33,545 bases of DNA from Candidatus Cybelea palsarum. Its GTDB lineage: Bacteria; Vulcanimicrobiota; Vulcanimicrobiia; Vulcanimicrobiales; Vulcanimicrobiaceae. Positions 16,350-24,337 of this stretch are shown here, piece by piece; the first letter of the stretch is position 1, and every line of letters starts with the position of its first letter. The DNA lies in contig PMUK01000176.1 in NCBI GenBank assembly GCA_003166915.1, forward strand, positions 128 to 33,672, given 5' to 3'. Both the position numbers and the translations under genes were made by a program. The notes under the pieces are model-generated. The model was given only the letters and a program-made list of their open reading frames with translations. It made no database searches and was not told the origin of the DNA.

Positions 16350-18136
16350 TCAGGCAGCCCCGCGGCTCGAACAATTGCTCCGCCGGTCACGGTATACGTG
16401 ACGGTTGCGTCGAGCACGGCGCCGTTGGCGAATCCCGTCACGTGCTCTTTGTCGACGACCGTTTCGCCGTTTGCGTTGCGGTCGACGATCTCCACGTGCA
16501 GCTGCGGGTTGCTCGCGAAGAGGCTCTCGTAGGCTGACGCAATCGCGGCGCGATTCTTCACGTGGGAACCGGGGCGTTGGACGACGGCATAGGTCGCGTA
16601 CGTTTCCGCGAAGACCTGCGCGTCGTGATAGTTATAAGCGTTGACTTGGCGCTGCACGATCTGCTCGGGGGTCTCATTCAAGATCGCGGCGGCATCGAAG
16701 ACCCGCCCGCCTTTGACGACGAACTTGACCGAGCCGAGCGCGGCGATATCGTCGAGCGGATTGCCTTTCACAATGGCCAGGTCGGCGAGCTTGCCGCGTT
16801 CGATCGTTCCGAGGTCGCTCGACCGCGCGATCATCGCAGCGCCGCCGCGGGTGGCCGTCAGCAACACCTGCTTCGGCGAAAGCCCCGAGGCGACCATCTC
16901 CAGCGCCTCGTCGTAGAGCGACGACGCATGCTGCGTGCCGATGTTTCCGGCATCGGTGCCGGCCGCGATGCGAATCCCCGCCTCGTGTACGCGCTTGAGG
17001 TTGCGCATCGCCGCGTACGGCGGCTCCGTCGGCCGCATGGCGCGGATTCGCTCCAGAACGTCGGGTGGCAACGAGCTCTCGACGTCCTGCATGTTGAAGA
17101 GCGTTCCGACGACGTCGGGATTGGCGACGCGGAGATCGTACGACGTAAGATTCGGCGCGCCGTGGAAGGTGTAGCCGTAGTTGCCCAGCACGATGAGCGT
17201 CGGACAGTAGATGACGTTGCGCGACCGCACGAGTTCGAGGAACGCGTCGTCCACGTCGACATCGAAGACGCTGTGCGCGAGGATATCCGTCCCCGACTCA
17301 ACGGCGAGCCGCGCGGTTTCAAGCTGCGTCGCATGGATAACGACACGCGCCCCGCGCGAATGCGCGTACTCGATCGCCGCGCTCGCTATCGGCTGGAAGG
17401 CGGCTGCGGGATGCTCCGGCGTCACGATCCACCAGAACTTCACGAAATCGGTTTGCGCGTTGATTTCGCGGTCGATTAACTCGCGGGCCGCCGCGATCGT
17501 GTCGATCTTCACGATCGGAGGATCGTTGTACGGATCGAGAATGCTGCGATCGACGCTCGAGATGAGCGGTCCGGCGACCATCACACGCGGACTGAGGAGC
17601 GTTTGTTGCGCCTGCGTGCGGACGTTGTAGTTCCAAAATGGTCCGCCGACGTCGACAACCGAAGTGATGCCGGCGCGCAGATAGCGCGCGAACGTGTCCT
17701 GTAGATTGTTGCGGATCCACTGGATCTCGTCGGTATACGGACGCACGGAGCGCAGATCGATTGCGTCGGGACGCGTATAGAGGCCGCCCGATTGGAAGAA
17801 GTGGACGTGACTGTCGATTAGGCCGGGGATCGTAAAGAGACCGGTCGCGTCGATGCGGAAGGCCGACGCCGGAATGGCGACGTTGCGCGCGGGCCCGATC
17901 GCTTCGATTCGCTCTCCGCGCATCAGGATCGTGGCGTCGCTCAGCGGAGCTAGATCGTCGCCGATCAGCGCCGTCGAGCCGAAGACCGCCGTCAGGTCGC
18001 GGCCCGCGTTGAGATTTTGCGCGGACGGCACGCCGCTGATCGAGGGCATGACCGGCAGCGCACTCACGGCCGCGAGGCCTTTGAGTACTTGCGCGCGGGT
18101 CAACGAGTCGGTGAACGGCGAGTGGAAGAAACACAT
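16346..18136 (-). CDS. Exported amidohydrolase with C-terminal SnoaL-like domain
   Basis: About 596 residues. The ATG at 18136 lies 2 bp after the thioesterase stop. The N-terminus (SLTRAQVLKGLAAVSALP) looks like a Tat-type signal in which the twin Arg is reduced to one. Residues about 50-465 are an imidazolonepropionase-like amidohydrolase: IPGLIDSHVHF (metal His pair), DFVKFW (possible bridging Lys), VVIHATQ, DILAHSV, and IAAGTDAGN (metal Asp). After KGGRVFD the last about 110 residues (NETPEQIVQRQVNAYN onwards) are a SnoaL/NTF2-like domain. Substrate is unknown. Last gene of the VOC-MarR-G1-thioesterase operon. Confidence 0.88.
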   Translation of the reverse strand: MCFFHSPFTDSLTRAQVLKGLAAVSALPVMPSISGVPSAQNLNAGRDLTAVFGSTALIGDDLAPLSDATILMRGERIEAIGPARNVAIPASAFRIDATGLFTIPGLIDSHVHFFQSGGLYTRPDAIDLRSVRPYTDEIQWIRNNLQDTFARYLRAGITSVVDVGGPFWNYNVRTQAQQTLLSPRVMVAGPLISSVDRSILDPYNDPPIVKIDTIAAARELIDREINAQTDFVKFWWIVTPEHPAAAFQPIASAAIEYAHSRGARVVIHATQLETARLAVESGTDILAHSVFDVDVDDAFLELVRSRNVIYCPTLIVLGNYGYTFHGAPNLTSYDLRVANPDVVGTLFNMQDVESSLPPDVLERIRAMRPTEPPYAAMRNLKRVHEAGIRIAAGTDAGNIGTQHASSLYDEALEMVASGLSPKQVLLTATRGGAAMIARSSDLGTIERGKLADLAIVKGNPLDDIAALGSVKFVVKGGRVFDAAAILNETPEQIVQRQVNAYNYHDAQVFAETYATYAVVQRPGSHVKNRAAIASAYESLFASNPQLHVEIVDRNANGETVVDKEHVTGFANGAVLDATVTYTVTGGAIVRAAGLPD

Positions 18137-18138
18137 CG

Positions 18139-18600
18139 TTAATCGAGCCTCATGTACGTCACTTGCGCGACGGCGACCAATACGCCGTCGTCGCCCCAAA
18201 AATTGGAGGTTACCGGAATTAGCGTGCGTCCCTGTTTGATCGCTTGCGCGAAGAGCCTAACGTCGCTGCGGGCGGGCGCGAGAAAGCGGATGTTCATGTC
18301 GGTCGTAGTGATGCGGCTCTGTGCGCCCCAGACGGTTAGGCTGACGATCGCGGCGGCGGAGTCGGCAGCAGTCATCAGCAAGCCGCCGTGAAATGAGTCG
18401 AAGATACCGTCAAACTGCTTATTGCGAGCGACGGTGCAGTCGAACCAGCCGACGCCGAAGCGTGGCTGCGAAAAATCTAGGCTCTTGAAGATCGGAATCG
18501 ACTGCATGCGGTCGCGAATCGCCTTTTCCATATCGGGTTCCAGCGGCGGCAGTTCGCCGGAATACGGCGCCATGAGCAAGCCGGGGGCGAGGGGATTCAC
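18139..18600 (-). CDS. PaaI-like hotdog-fold thioesterase
   Basis: 153 residues. The GTG at 18600 is chosen because it overlaps the stop of the G1 peptidase gene (GTGA) and removes a longer, poorly supported TTG start. Core hotdog motifs: FDSFHGGLLMTAADSAAAIV, TTDMNIRFLAPARSDVR, VTSNFWGDDG and VAVAQVTYM. These match the 4HBT/PaaI group, which hydrolyses acyl-CoA or aryl-CoA thioesters. The substrate is not deducible. Part of the MarR-controlled operon. Confidence 0.88.
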   Translation of the reverse strand: MNPLAPGLLMAPYSGELPPLEPDMEKAIRDRMQSIPIFKSLDFSQPRFGVGWFDCTVARNKQFDGIFDSFHGGLLMTAADSAAAIVSLTVWGAQSRITTTDMNIRFLAPARSDVRLFAQAIKQGRTLIPVTSNFWGDDGVLVAVAQVTYMRLD

Positions 18601-19730
18601 GATTGCCGGCAACGCTTGGGCTTCCGTTCGAGGTCGCCCTGTTGACCAGGCGTCGAGATAACGTAAGGCGTGCGGGAGAACGTAACGGCTTGCGGAGCGC
18701 TGATCTCCGCGCAGGCGAGCAGCGTGCCCTTTTTCGACAACGGAATGGCGTTCCAGGTCATCCAGTCGATGTTCGGCGTCGCGCCGTTGAAATGCCTCAT
18801 ATCGTAGACGACACCGTCTACATCGGTGGCGGCCACTTGAGTCATCGGAACGACGCCGAAATCGTCCAACGTGTTCGGTAGCGATTTCCGGTAGGCGCTA
18901 TAGAACGTGGCCTCGACGATCCACTCCGCCGTGTCGCCGGCGAGCCGGGCGGGGCGGCTGAACCGCGTGCCGCAATCGACGCAGCCGGAGTCGAACGTGC
19001 GCGACGGCAGGTAGAAGCCGGTCGTTTCGTTTACGAACCACAGCGTTGCCCGTTGCCAAGCGTGCGGGCCAGCTGTGTCCGCAGCGATACGGACGAAGAT
19101 CGTGTCGCCGGCGTGCAGCGGAAGATTGCGCGAATGCCTCGTGACGGCGACGTTCCTCGTGCCGGACCATTCGATCCAGAAGTAGGCAGAAGTTGGATAT
19201 TTCGCTGCTTTGCCATGGTAACAATGAACGTCCGACTCTGAGCCCGCCTGCAAAATGTCCGTCGAATCGTACGTATGCCACTTGCCGTCTCTTTTGGCGT
19301 GGGCCTTGAATGTCGCCATCCAGCCGTCGATTGCAATCCACAACGACGAGCCGTCGGTCTGTTCAAATCGGTTCGAGCAGTTGATCGTCGGGCGCGCCTT
19401 GGGGACCGTCCACTCGCCTTCGACCGCGCAAAAGCGATGTGCCGGAATCTGCAGCGGCTTCGCGCCGGGTGCAAAGAGCACTGGGCCCGCCCAATCCGGC
19501 TGATACACGCGCTGAATCGATCGCTGTGGCGACGCGATGAAGGTAACGTCGAGGGGCCGCTTGGCGTTGCGCATCGCGCGCAGCGACGCTTGATCGCGAT
19601 TCGGAAACGACCCCGCGCTGCAGGGTGCGGGCGTTGGAACGGCGGCTAGCGGCGGCGCGACCGCGTTTGTGTTGCAGGCTGCGATTGCCACGAGCCCGGC
19701 GTACGCGGCGGCGCTGCGCAGTTTTGCCAT
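18597..19730 (-). CDS. G1-family (eqolisin) glutamic endopeptidase-like lipoprotein
   Basis: 377 residues. Signal peptide ends VAIAAC (lipobox Cys19), so it is probably a membrane-anchored exported protein. The G1 fold is seen as GEWTVP (105-110), SSLWIAIDGW (128-137), DILQAGSE with Gln161, and GDTAEWIVEATF (265-275) with Glu269/Glu273. Gln161 and a Glu of AEWIVE match the Gln/Glu catalytic dyad of the family. A Cys-rich insert FDSGCVDCGTRF precedes the second motif. G1 peptidases are acid-active in fungi and are known in bacteria and archaea; activity here is unproven. It lies 23 bp after the MarR gene. Confidence 0.82.
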   Translation of the reverse strand: MAKLRSAAAYAGLVAIAACNTNAVAPPLAAVPTPAPCSAGSFPNRDQASLRAMRNAKRPLDVTFIASPQRSIQRVYQPDWAGPVLFAPGAKPLQIPAHRFCAVEGEWTVPKARPTINCSNRFEQTDGSSLWIAIDGWMATFKAHAKRDGKWHTYDSTDILQAGSESDVHCYHGKAAKYPTSAYFWIEWSGTRNVAVTRHSRNLPLHAGDTIFVRIAADTAGPHAWQRATLWFVNETTGFYLPSRTFDSGCVDCGTRFSRPARLAGDTAEWIVEATFYSAYRKSLPNTLDDFGVVPMTQVAATDVDGVVYDMRHFNGATPNIDWMTWNAIPLSKKGTLLACAEISAPQAVTFSRTPYVISTPGQQGDLERKPKRCRQS

Positions 19731-19753
19731 GACGCCTATTTAAGAGAGCCTGC

Positions 19754-20182
19754 TTACCGAGCCTGCGGGAAGATCGCCGCCAGTGCTTTTCCGAGCAGAG
19801 CGATGTCCGCACGCTCGTTGCGCGAGAGCAAGCCGTCGATCAAGTCCAAACGGGCGGCGCGGGCTTTTTCCAGCGCCGCGGTACCCTTCGCCGTCGCTTC
19901 GACGATCGAGGAGCGCGCATCGTCGGGCGAAGGCGTGAGGCGGATGTAGCCGTCGCGCCGCAACGCCGCAACGATTCGAGTCATCGTCGGGGGAGCCACC
20001 TGCTCGGCATCGGCAAGTTGGCGGAGGTTGCGCGGGCCGCCGAAGACCAGCACCGAGAGCGCCGAGAGCTGCGCCGGGCCCATCGCGCTCCGGCGATCTG
20101 CCTGTCTCGCGTAACGGAGCACGTGGATCGCGGCGGAATGCAGTCGCTCCGCCACGCGCCGCCGCTCGCTACTGCGGGCCAT
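19754..20182 (-). CDS. MarR-family transcriptional regulator
   Basis: 142 residues from the ATG at 20182, which lies inside the VOC gene (14-bp overlap). Motifs: GPAQLSALSVLVFGGPRNL, then QLADAEQVAPPTMTRIVAAL (recognition helices) and GYIRLTPSPDDARSSIVEATAKG, the typical MarR wing. MarR proteins bind dyads and release DNA on binding phenolic or other small ligands. A perfect dyad overlaps the operon promoter (20542-20560) and is the likely operator, so the operon is probably self-repressed. Confidence 0.92.
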   Translation of the reverse strand: MARSSERRRVAERLHSAAIHVLRYARQADRRSAMGPAQLSALSVLVFGGPRNLRQLADAEQVAPPTMTRIVAALRRDGYIRLTPSPDDARSSIVEATAKGTAALEKARAARLDLIDGLLSRNERADIALLGKALAAIFPQAR

Positions 20183-20519
20183 AAAACGAGCAGTAGTGCC
20201 CGTCGGGATCTCTGAAGTTGACGGCCCAGTTCTCCGCATTGACCGGGCGCGGCTCGTTGATAAAGGCAATGCGATCCTTTAGGGCCGCGTGAGTGCGACT
20301 GACGCTCGCAACACCGAAAACGCATTCCTGCGTGGGGCCATCGGCGCCGGCAGAAGCAAGTTCGCCGCTCAGTGCGAGCGTCGTCTGCCCGGTCTCGAAA
20401 AACACGAAGTTATCGAAGCGGCCGCTCACGCGAAGTCCAAGGATCTCGCCGTAAAACGCAACCGCGCTGTCGAGGTCGCTCGTACCAAGCATCACAAAGG
20501 CCAGGGTTGGATCACGCAT
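20169..20519 (-). CDS. VOC-family (glyoxalase/bleomycin-resistance-like) protein
   Basis: 116 residues with one vicinal-oxygen-chelate module pair: LAFVMLGTSDLDSAVAFYGE, ILGLRV, FFETGQTTLAL and NFRDPDGHYCSFYG. GGAGG lies about 9 bases before the ATG. Family members act as glyoxalases, dioxygenases or binders of antibiotics; the metal set here is not clear enough to assign. First gene of the operon controlled by the dyad promoter. Confidence 0.9.
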   Translation of the reverse strand: MRDPTLAFVMLGTSDLDSAVAFYGEILGLRVSGRFDNFVFFETGQTTLALSGELASAGADGPTQECVFGVASVSRTHAALKDRIAFINEPRPVNAENWAVNFRDPDGHYCSFYGPQ

Positions 20520-20541
20520 TGGGGAGCCTCCGAGGTGGGTT

Positions 20542-20586
20542 TAGTTAGCTAAGCTAACTATATGGCGTCGACCCGGCACCTGTCAA
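20542..20586 (-). promoter_or_regulatory. Promoter with overlapping MarR-type operator
   Basis: On the minus strand TTGACA (20586-20581), 18 bases, TATAGT (20562-20557). A perfect inverted repeat TAGTTAGC-TAA-GCTAACTA covers 20542-20560 and so overlaps the -10 box and start point. A repressor bound there would block transcription of the VOC-MarR operon. The element lies within the last codons of the NiCoT gene, whose stop is at 20554-20556. Confidence 0.82.
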
Positions 20587-21606
20587 GCCGATCCGCACCG
20601 GGAGCTCGTCGTAGCGGCGAAGCTTGTAGATTGCGGTCGACACTCCCCAGCTCACCAGAAACACCCCAACGATGATGAAGCCGAGCGTTCCGAAGTTGCC
20701 ACTTAAGGCGTCGACCGCGTCCCAGATTCCGCCGCTCAATTGGAGCTGCGAGGCGACGACGCTCGCGGCTTCGATTGCGCCGATGATGAGCGCGACGAGC
20801 ACCGAAACGAGCGTGATGACCAAGTTGTAGTAGAGTTTTCGCATCGGTTTGATAAAGGCCCAGCCGTACGCACCGAGCATGAGGATGCCGTCGGTCGTAT
20901 CGAGCAGCGACATTCCGGCCGTAAAGAGCAACGGGAAAATGAGAATGTCATAAACCGGAAGCCCCTTGCCGGCCTCGACGGCCGCGATGCCGAGGAGCCC
21001 GACTTCGGTCGCCGTATCGAATCCCAGGCCGAAGAGCAGGCCGATCGGATACATCTTCCAACTGCTGTCGACCAGCTTGAGAAGCGGCCGGAAAAAGCGT
21101 CCGATGAGGCCGCGCCCATCGAGCATTTCGTCGACGCCTCGATCGTCATAGGATTCGCCCCGGCGCGCACCGCGAAACGCGCGAAAGATATCGATCAGCA
21201 CGATCAGGTTGATCGCTGCGACGAGCAGCAAGAAAGTGGCGGAGACGCTGGTGCCGACCAGCTCGCCGGTCCGTTGCAGTGCGGGCAGCCGGCCTTTGAC
21301 GATCGAGGCGGCCACGGCGATCCCCACCGTGAGCGCGATCACGACGGTGGAATGCCCGAGTGAGAAAAAGAAGCCGACTCCTACCGGCCGCTTGCGATCC
21401 TGCATCAGCCGTCGCGTGACGTTGTCGATCGCGGAGATGTGATCGGCATCAACGGCATGGCGCAGCCCGAACGTATAGGCGAGCAACGCCGTTCCCAACA
21501 GCAGCGGATGCGATGCAAAGAGCCAGAACGCCAAGCCCCACGCGGCAAGGTTGAGACCGATTAAGAAAGCGTAGAGGAGGTAGACCTTATTACGCAGTTC
21601 GGTCAT
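20554..21606 (-). CDS. NiCoT-family (HoxN/NixA-like) nickel/cobalt transporter
   Basis: 350 residues, about eight membrane helices. The ATG at 21606 overlaps the TPR gene stop (ATGA). The NiCoT signatures are all present: RHAVDADHISAIDNVTR in helix 2, FFSLGHSTVV, LFGLGFDTATEVGLL and LLFTAGMSLLDTTDG. The family imports Ni2+ or Co2+ with high affinity. Only the length and motifs are certain; Ni/Co preference is not. Last gene of the operon that begins with a NicO-type transporter, so the cluster has two unrelated Ni/Co permeases. Confidence 0.95.
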   Translation of the reverse strand: MTELRNKVYLLYAFLIGLNLAAWGLAFWLFASHPLLLGTALLAYTFGLRHAVDADHISAIDNVTRRLMQDRKRPVGVGFFFSLGHSTVVIALTVGIAVAASIVKGRLPALQRTGELVGTSVSATFLLLVAAINLIVLIDIFRAFRGARRGESYDDRGVDEMLDGRGLIGRFFRPLLKLVDSSWKMYPIGLLFGLGFDTATEVGLLGIAAVEAGKGLPVYDILIFPLLFTAGMSLLDTTDGILMLGAYGWAFIKPMRKLYYNLVITLVSVLVALIIGAIEAASVVASQLQLSGGIWDAVDALSGNFGTLGFIIVGVFLVSWGVSTAIYKLRRYDELPVRIGLTGAGSTPYS

Positions 21607-22916
21607 TTCGAAATCGCGACGAGAATCCGGCGTGCGTCGTCGGCGTAGACTGGGTGAAACTGCGCATCGACGGCAAGCGCTGCCGAAAGGCGGCGCCGCG
21701 CCTCGCCGGTGTGGCCCGTATGCAAGGCAATGACGCCGCAATGATACTGCAGCTCGGGATCCGCGGTATCGTAACGCGCCGCGCGCACTGCGTAGACGCG
21801 CGCTTCCTTCCAACGGCCCATCGCGGCCAAGACCCACGCCATCGTGTCGTCCGCATAGATTTCGTTTCCGCGTTTGCCGATGTCGGAGCGAGCCGCGGCT
21901 AAGGCGTCGTTCAAATGCTCGCGGTGTTCGGCGTAGTACATGGCCAAAAGCCGGTCGTTAATGCCCTGCACGTTGAAAAGCCGCTGCTCGGCCGCAATCA
22001 GCGCATCGGTCCTGCTCGCGCCTTCGTCGTCACCTAAAGCTCGCTGCGCGTCGGCCTCGTATCCTAACGCTTGCGGAAGCGGGTAGAGCTCGGCGCTGCG
22101 GGTGGCCGCTGTCAGCGCACGCTGCCAGTCGTGGTGCGCGCGGTAGAACTTCGCCGCAAAGAGCAGCGCCATCGCGTTGTCGGGATAGATTCGAAGCGCT
22201 TGGGTAAACTCCGAAGCGGCGGTCTCGCCGTCTCCGGCTTCAAATGCAAGCTGCGCGTCGCGAAGGTGGTACCAAGAGCGCGCGTAGGCAGATATGCTGA
22301 TCATCCGATCGACTTGTTGGGTCGCCTCGGCCATGAAGACTCGTGCCCCGGTGAGATTGCCGGTCACTTCGTCGTAGCGAGCGCGGATCGACACCCACGT
22401 CGGATCGACGTCGGGATCCGCCGGATGCGTCAAAATGTCCCGGGCCTCTTCGTAACGCCCCAGCTCCATGAGAATCGAGGCGCTCTGCGCGCTCGCATCG
22501 TCGTTTTTCGGATCGCCTTCCAAGGAGGAGCGTTCGGCTGCGAGCGCCGCGGGAAAGTGGTGAAAGACGATGTCGCTAGATGCAATGACGCTCAACGCTT
22601 GGGCGTTACTTTGAGGTTGCAGCGCCAGGGACCGCTCGGCCATTGCATGCGCGCGCGTAACGTCGTTGAGATCGCCCGTTTCGCGGAACCGCTGTAGATA
22701 TTCGCTCCCAAGCATTCGACGCGTGATCTGATCGCTGGGATCGCGTCGCGCCTGCTCCTCGTAAAAGGCGATGAGCCGGTCGCGCTGCCGGTAATCGGTG
22801 GATATCGGGGCCGGTGGCATTCCGGATGCCTGCGCTCGATGCGAGGCAAACCACGGCCATGCTGCCCCAAGGGCGATCGCCGCCAAAAAGGCGACGATCG
22901 CCGCCGGCGTCTTCAC
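21603..22916 (-). CDS. Exported/anchored TPR-repeat protein
   Basis: 437 residues. The GTG at 22916 follows the DUF4331-type lipoprotein stop by one base. An N-terminal membrane segment (FLAAIALGAAWPWF) leads to an extracytoplasmic alpha-helical domain with several tetratricopeptide repeats, for example ALSVIASSDIVFHHFPAAL, AMALLFAAKFYRAHHDWQRA and PELQYHCGVIALHTGHTGEA. It probably acts as a scaffold between envelope proteins. No catalytic motif. Coupled to the NiCoT gene downstream. Confidence 0.88.
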   Translation of the reverse strand: MKTPAAIVAFLAAIALGAAWPWFASHRAQASGMPPAPISTDYRQRDRLIAFYEEQARRDPSDQITRRMLGSEYLQRFRETGDLNDVTRAHAMAERSLALQPQSNAQALSVIASSDIVFHHFPAALAAERSSLEGDPKNDDASAQSASILMELGRYEEARDILTHPADPDVDPTWVSIRARYDEVTGNLTGARVFMAEATQQVDRMISISAYARSWYHLRDAQLAFEAGDGETAASEFTQALRIYPDNAMALLFAAKFYRAHHDWQRALTAATRSAELYPLPQALGYEADAQRALGDDEGASRTDALIAAEQRLFNVQGINDRLLAMYYAEHREHLNDALAAARSDIGKRGNEIYADDTMAWVLAAMGRWKEARVYAVRAARYDTADPELQYHCGVIALHTGHTGEARRRLSAALAVDAQFHPVYADDARRILVAISK

Positions 22917-22917
22917 G

Positions 22918-23508
22918 TTAGAGAGGCGCCTGGATGTACGGGAACGTCTTCGTGTTGGATTTATCGTAAGACACGTTGTCGAGGGCGAGACAGGGCGCTT
23001 CCTTCTTATCGTCGGGAATCAGGCCGAGAGCCGAGAGGGTATTGCCGAAAATTGCGCCGAGCGAGATGTCTATGACGTCGTCGTCAAGCGCGCGGCCGCC
23101 CCACTTGCTGCCGGTCGCGCCACCCGTCTCGTAGCCGAGATAGGACGCCGTGGTAACATCTTGCGAAAGATCGGCCTTCATTACGTTGGGATAGAGGATG
23201 GCTTGCAGCGTTTCGGCGTTTTGCTTGCTGCGGAACATCAGCGTGAACGACTTGATCTGCGCTTGCAGAACGGGATCGGCGTACGGTTCAGCGTGGTTGG
23301 TCTTGTTATGATCTTCGAAGAGTTCGAAGGCTTCTTTGACGGCCGGCCGAGAGAGCAGTTCGATCTGCTTATACACGGTCGCTCCCGCGATCGGGGTTGT
23401 GCCGGCGCCTGCCTGCGGGTTGAAGACGCCCGCGCCCGAACTGCAGCCACCGATAATTGCTCCAGCGAGGATCGTAGCAAGAAGCGCGAGTTTATACCTT
23501 GATGTCAT
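22918..23508 (-). CDS. DUF4331-related lipoprotein (C-terminal-module-like)
   Basis: 196 residues from the ATG at 23508, with AGGGGA about 8 bases upstream. Signal peptide ends IIGGC (Cys22). The mature region contains EAFELFEDHNKTNHAEPYAD and later GGRALDDDVIDISLGAIFGN, which resembles the C-terminal part of DUF4331 proteins. It lies 13 bp after the gene for the N-terminal-type DUF4331 protein, suggesting that what is one protein elsewhere is split into two here. Function unknown. Confidence 0.72.
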   Translation of the reverse strand: MTSRYKLALLATILAGAIIGGCSSGAGVFNPQAGAGTTPIAGATVYKQIELLSRPAVKEAFELFEDHNKTNHAEPYADPVLQAQIKSFTLMFRSKQNAETLQAILYPNVMKADLSQDVTTASYLGYETGGATGSKWGGRALDDDVIDISLGAIFGNTLSALGLIPDDKKEAPCLALDNVSYDKSNTKTFPYIQAPL

Positions 23509-23521
23509 GTTGCTGTTCCCC

Positions 23522-24337
23522 TTACTCTGATTTGCCTGGTGAGGCAGTGGTGGCCCAAAGGCCGATGACGCCTGGCGATCCACTCGCCGGAGCGAGCAGC
23601 TTCTTGGGCATCTCGATGACGATCGAGAGCACGTCGTAGGGCGCTAAGAAATCCTTCGGCTTTGCAATCTTGCAGCCGTTGGAGCCGGCGGTTCCATAGC
23701 TAACGCCATTGAGGACGATCTCTTGCGACCGCGAAGCGAAGCGAAACGAGGTCGCGGTAGCCGGGGGAGTATGCGGGTGGTTCATGTAGTTGCGATCGGG
23801 TAGGATCTTAAAAAACTGCGCCAAGTCGAAGAAGAACGGATCGCGCCGGGGGCCCACGAAGACCTTAATATTGTCCTTAAGCGACGCGACTTTTCCGAAC
23901 GTGAACGTCCCGGTCTTACCAATGAGCGTATTGGACGTTCCGACTTCGTTAGGTTTGCCAGGTCCGTAGAGCGTGATGTTTTGTCCTGTTCCGGCGGAAT
24001 CGGCCGTGAACTGGATCACGGTATTCTCGGTAAATGAACCGGATGCCACGCCGGTGTTAGCGATCTTAAACTGATAAAGCAGGCTGGGATCGAGTGCGAT
24101 CCCGCCGTACATGCCGCTCGGAATGAGCGGACGCACGTTCATAACTAACGCGACCTTCGAGGCGTCGTGCGGATCGGGGAACGCGAAGACATCGGTAATG
24201 TCCGCGAGTGGGTTGGCGACGACGGTCGGTGAGTCTTGGTGGTCGGATCCCCGGGCGGCTCTAACTGAGTAGAGCGAAACCGAGAAGGCGAGCAAAAAAA
24301 CCACCGCCATCGTTACGATGGGTCGAAGCAGTTTCAT
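23522..24337 (-). CDS. Secreted DUF4331 protein
   Basis: 271 residues. Signal peptide to about residue 28 (VFLLAFSVSLYSVRAARG). The mature N-terminus GSDHQDSPTVVANPLADITD, then VFAFPDPHD is the hallmark of DUF4331, whose His/Asp pattern suggests metal contact, though none has been shown. Two further motifs: FFDLAQFFKILP and DFLAPYDVLSIVIEMPK. The ATG overlaps the NicO-gene stop (ATGA). Function of the family is unknown; the operon of metal transporters hints at metal handling (inference). Confidence 0.88.
   Translation of the reverse strand: MKLLRPIVTMAVVFLLAFSVSLYSVRAARGSDHQDSPTVVANPLADITDVFAFPDPHDASKVALVMNVRPLIPSGMYGGIALDPSLLYQFKIANTGVASGSFTENTVIQFTADSAGTGQNITLYGPGKPNEVGTSNTLIGKTGTFTFGKVASLKDNIKVFVGPRRDPFFFDLAQFFKILPDRNYMNHPHTPPATATSFRFASRSQEIVLNGVSYGTAGSNGCKIAKPKDFLAPYDVLSIVIEMPKKLLAPASGSPGVIGLWATTASPGKSE

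Noticed and set aside
16562-17479. Plus-strand ORF opposite the amidohydrolase
   Set aside because: Antisense shadow typical of GC-rich DNA; no motif.
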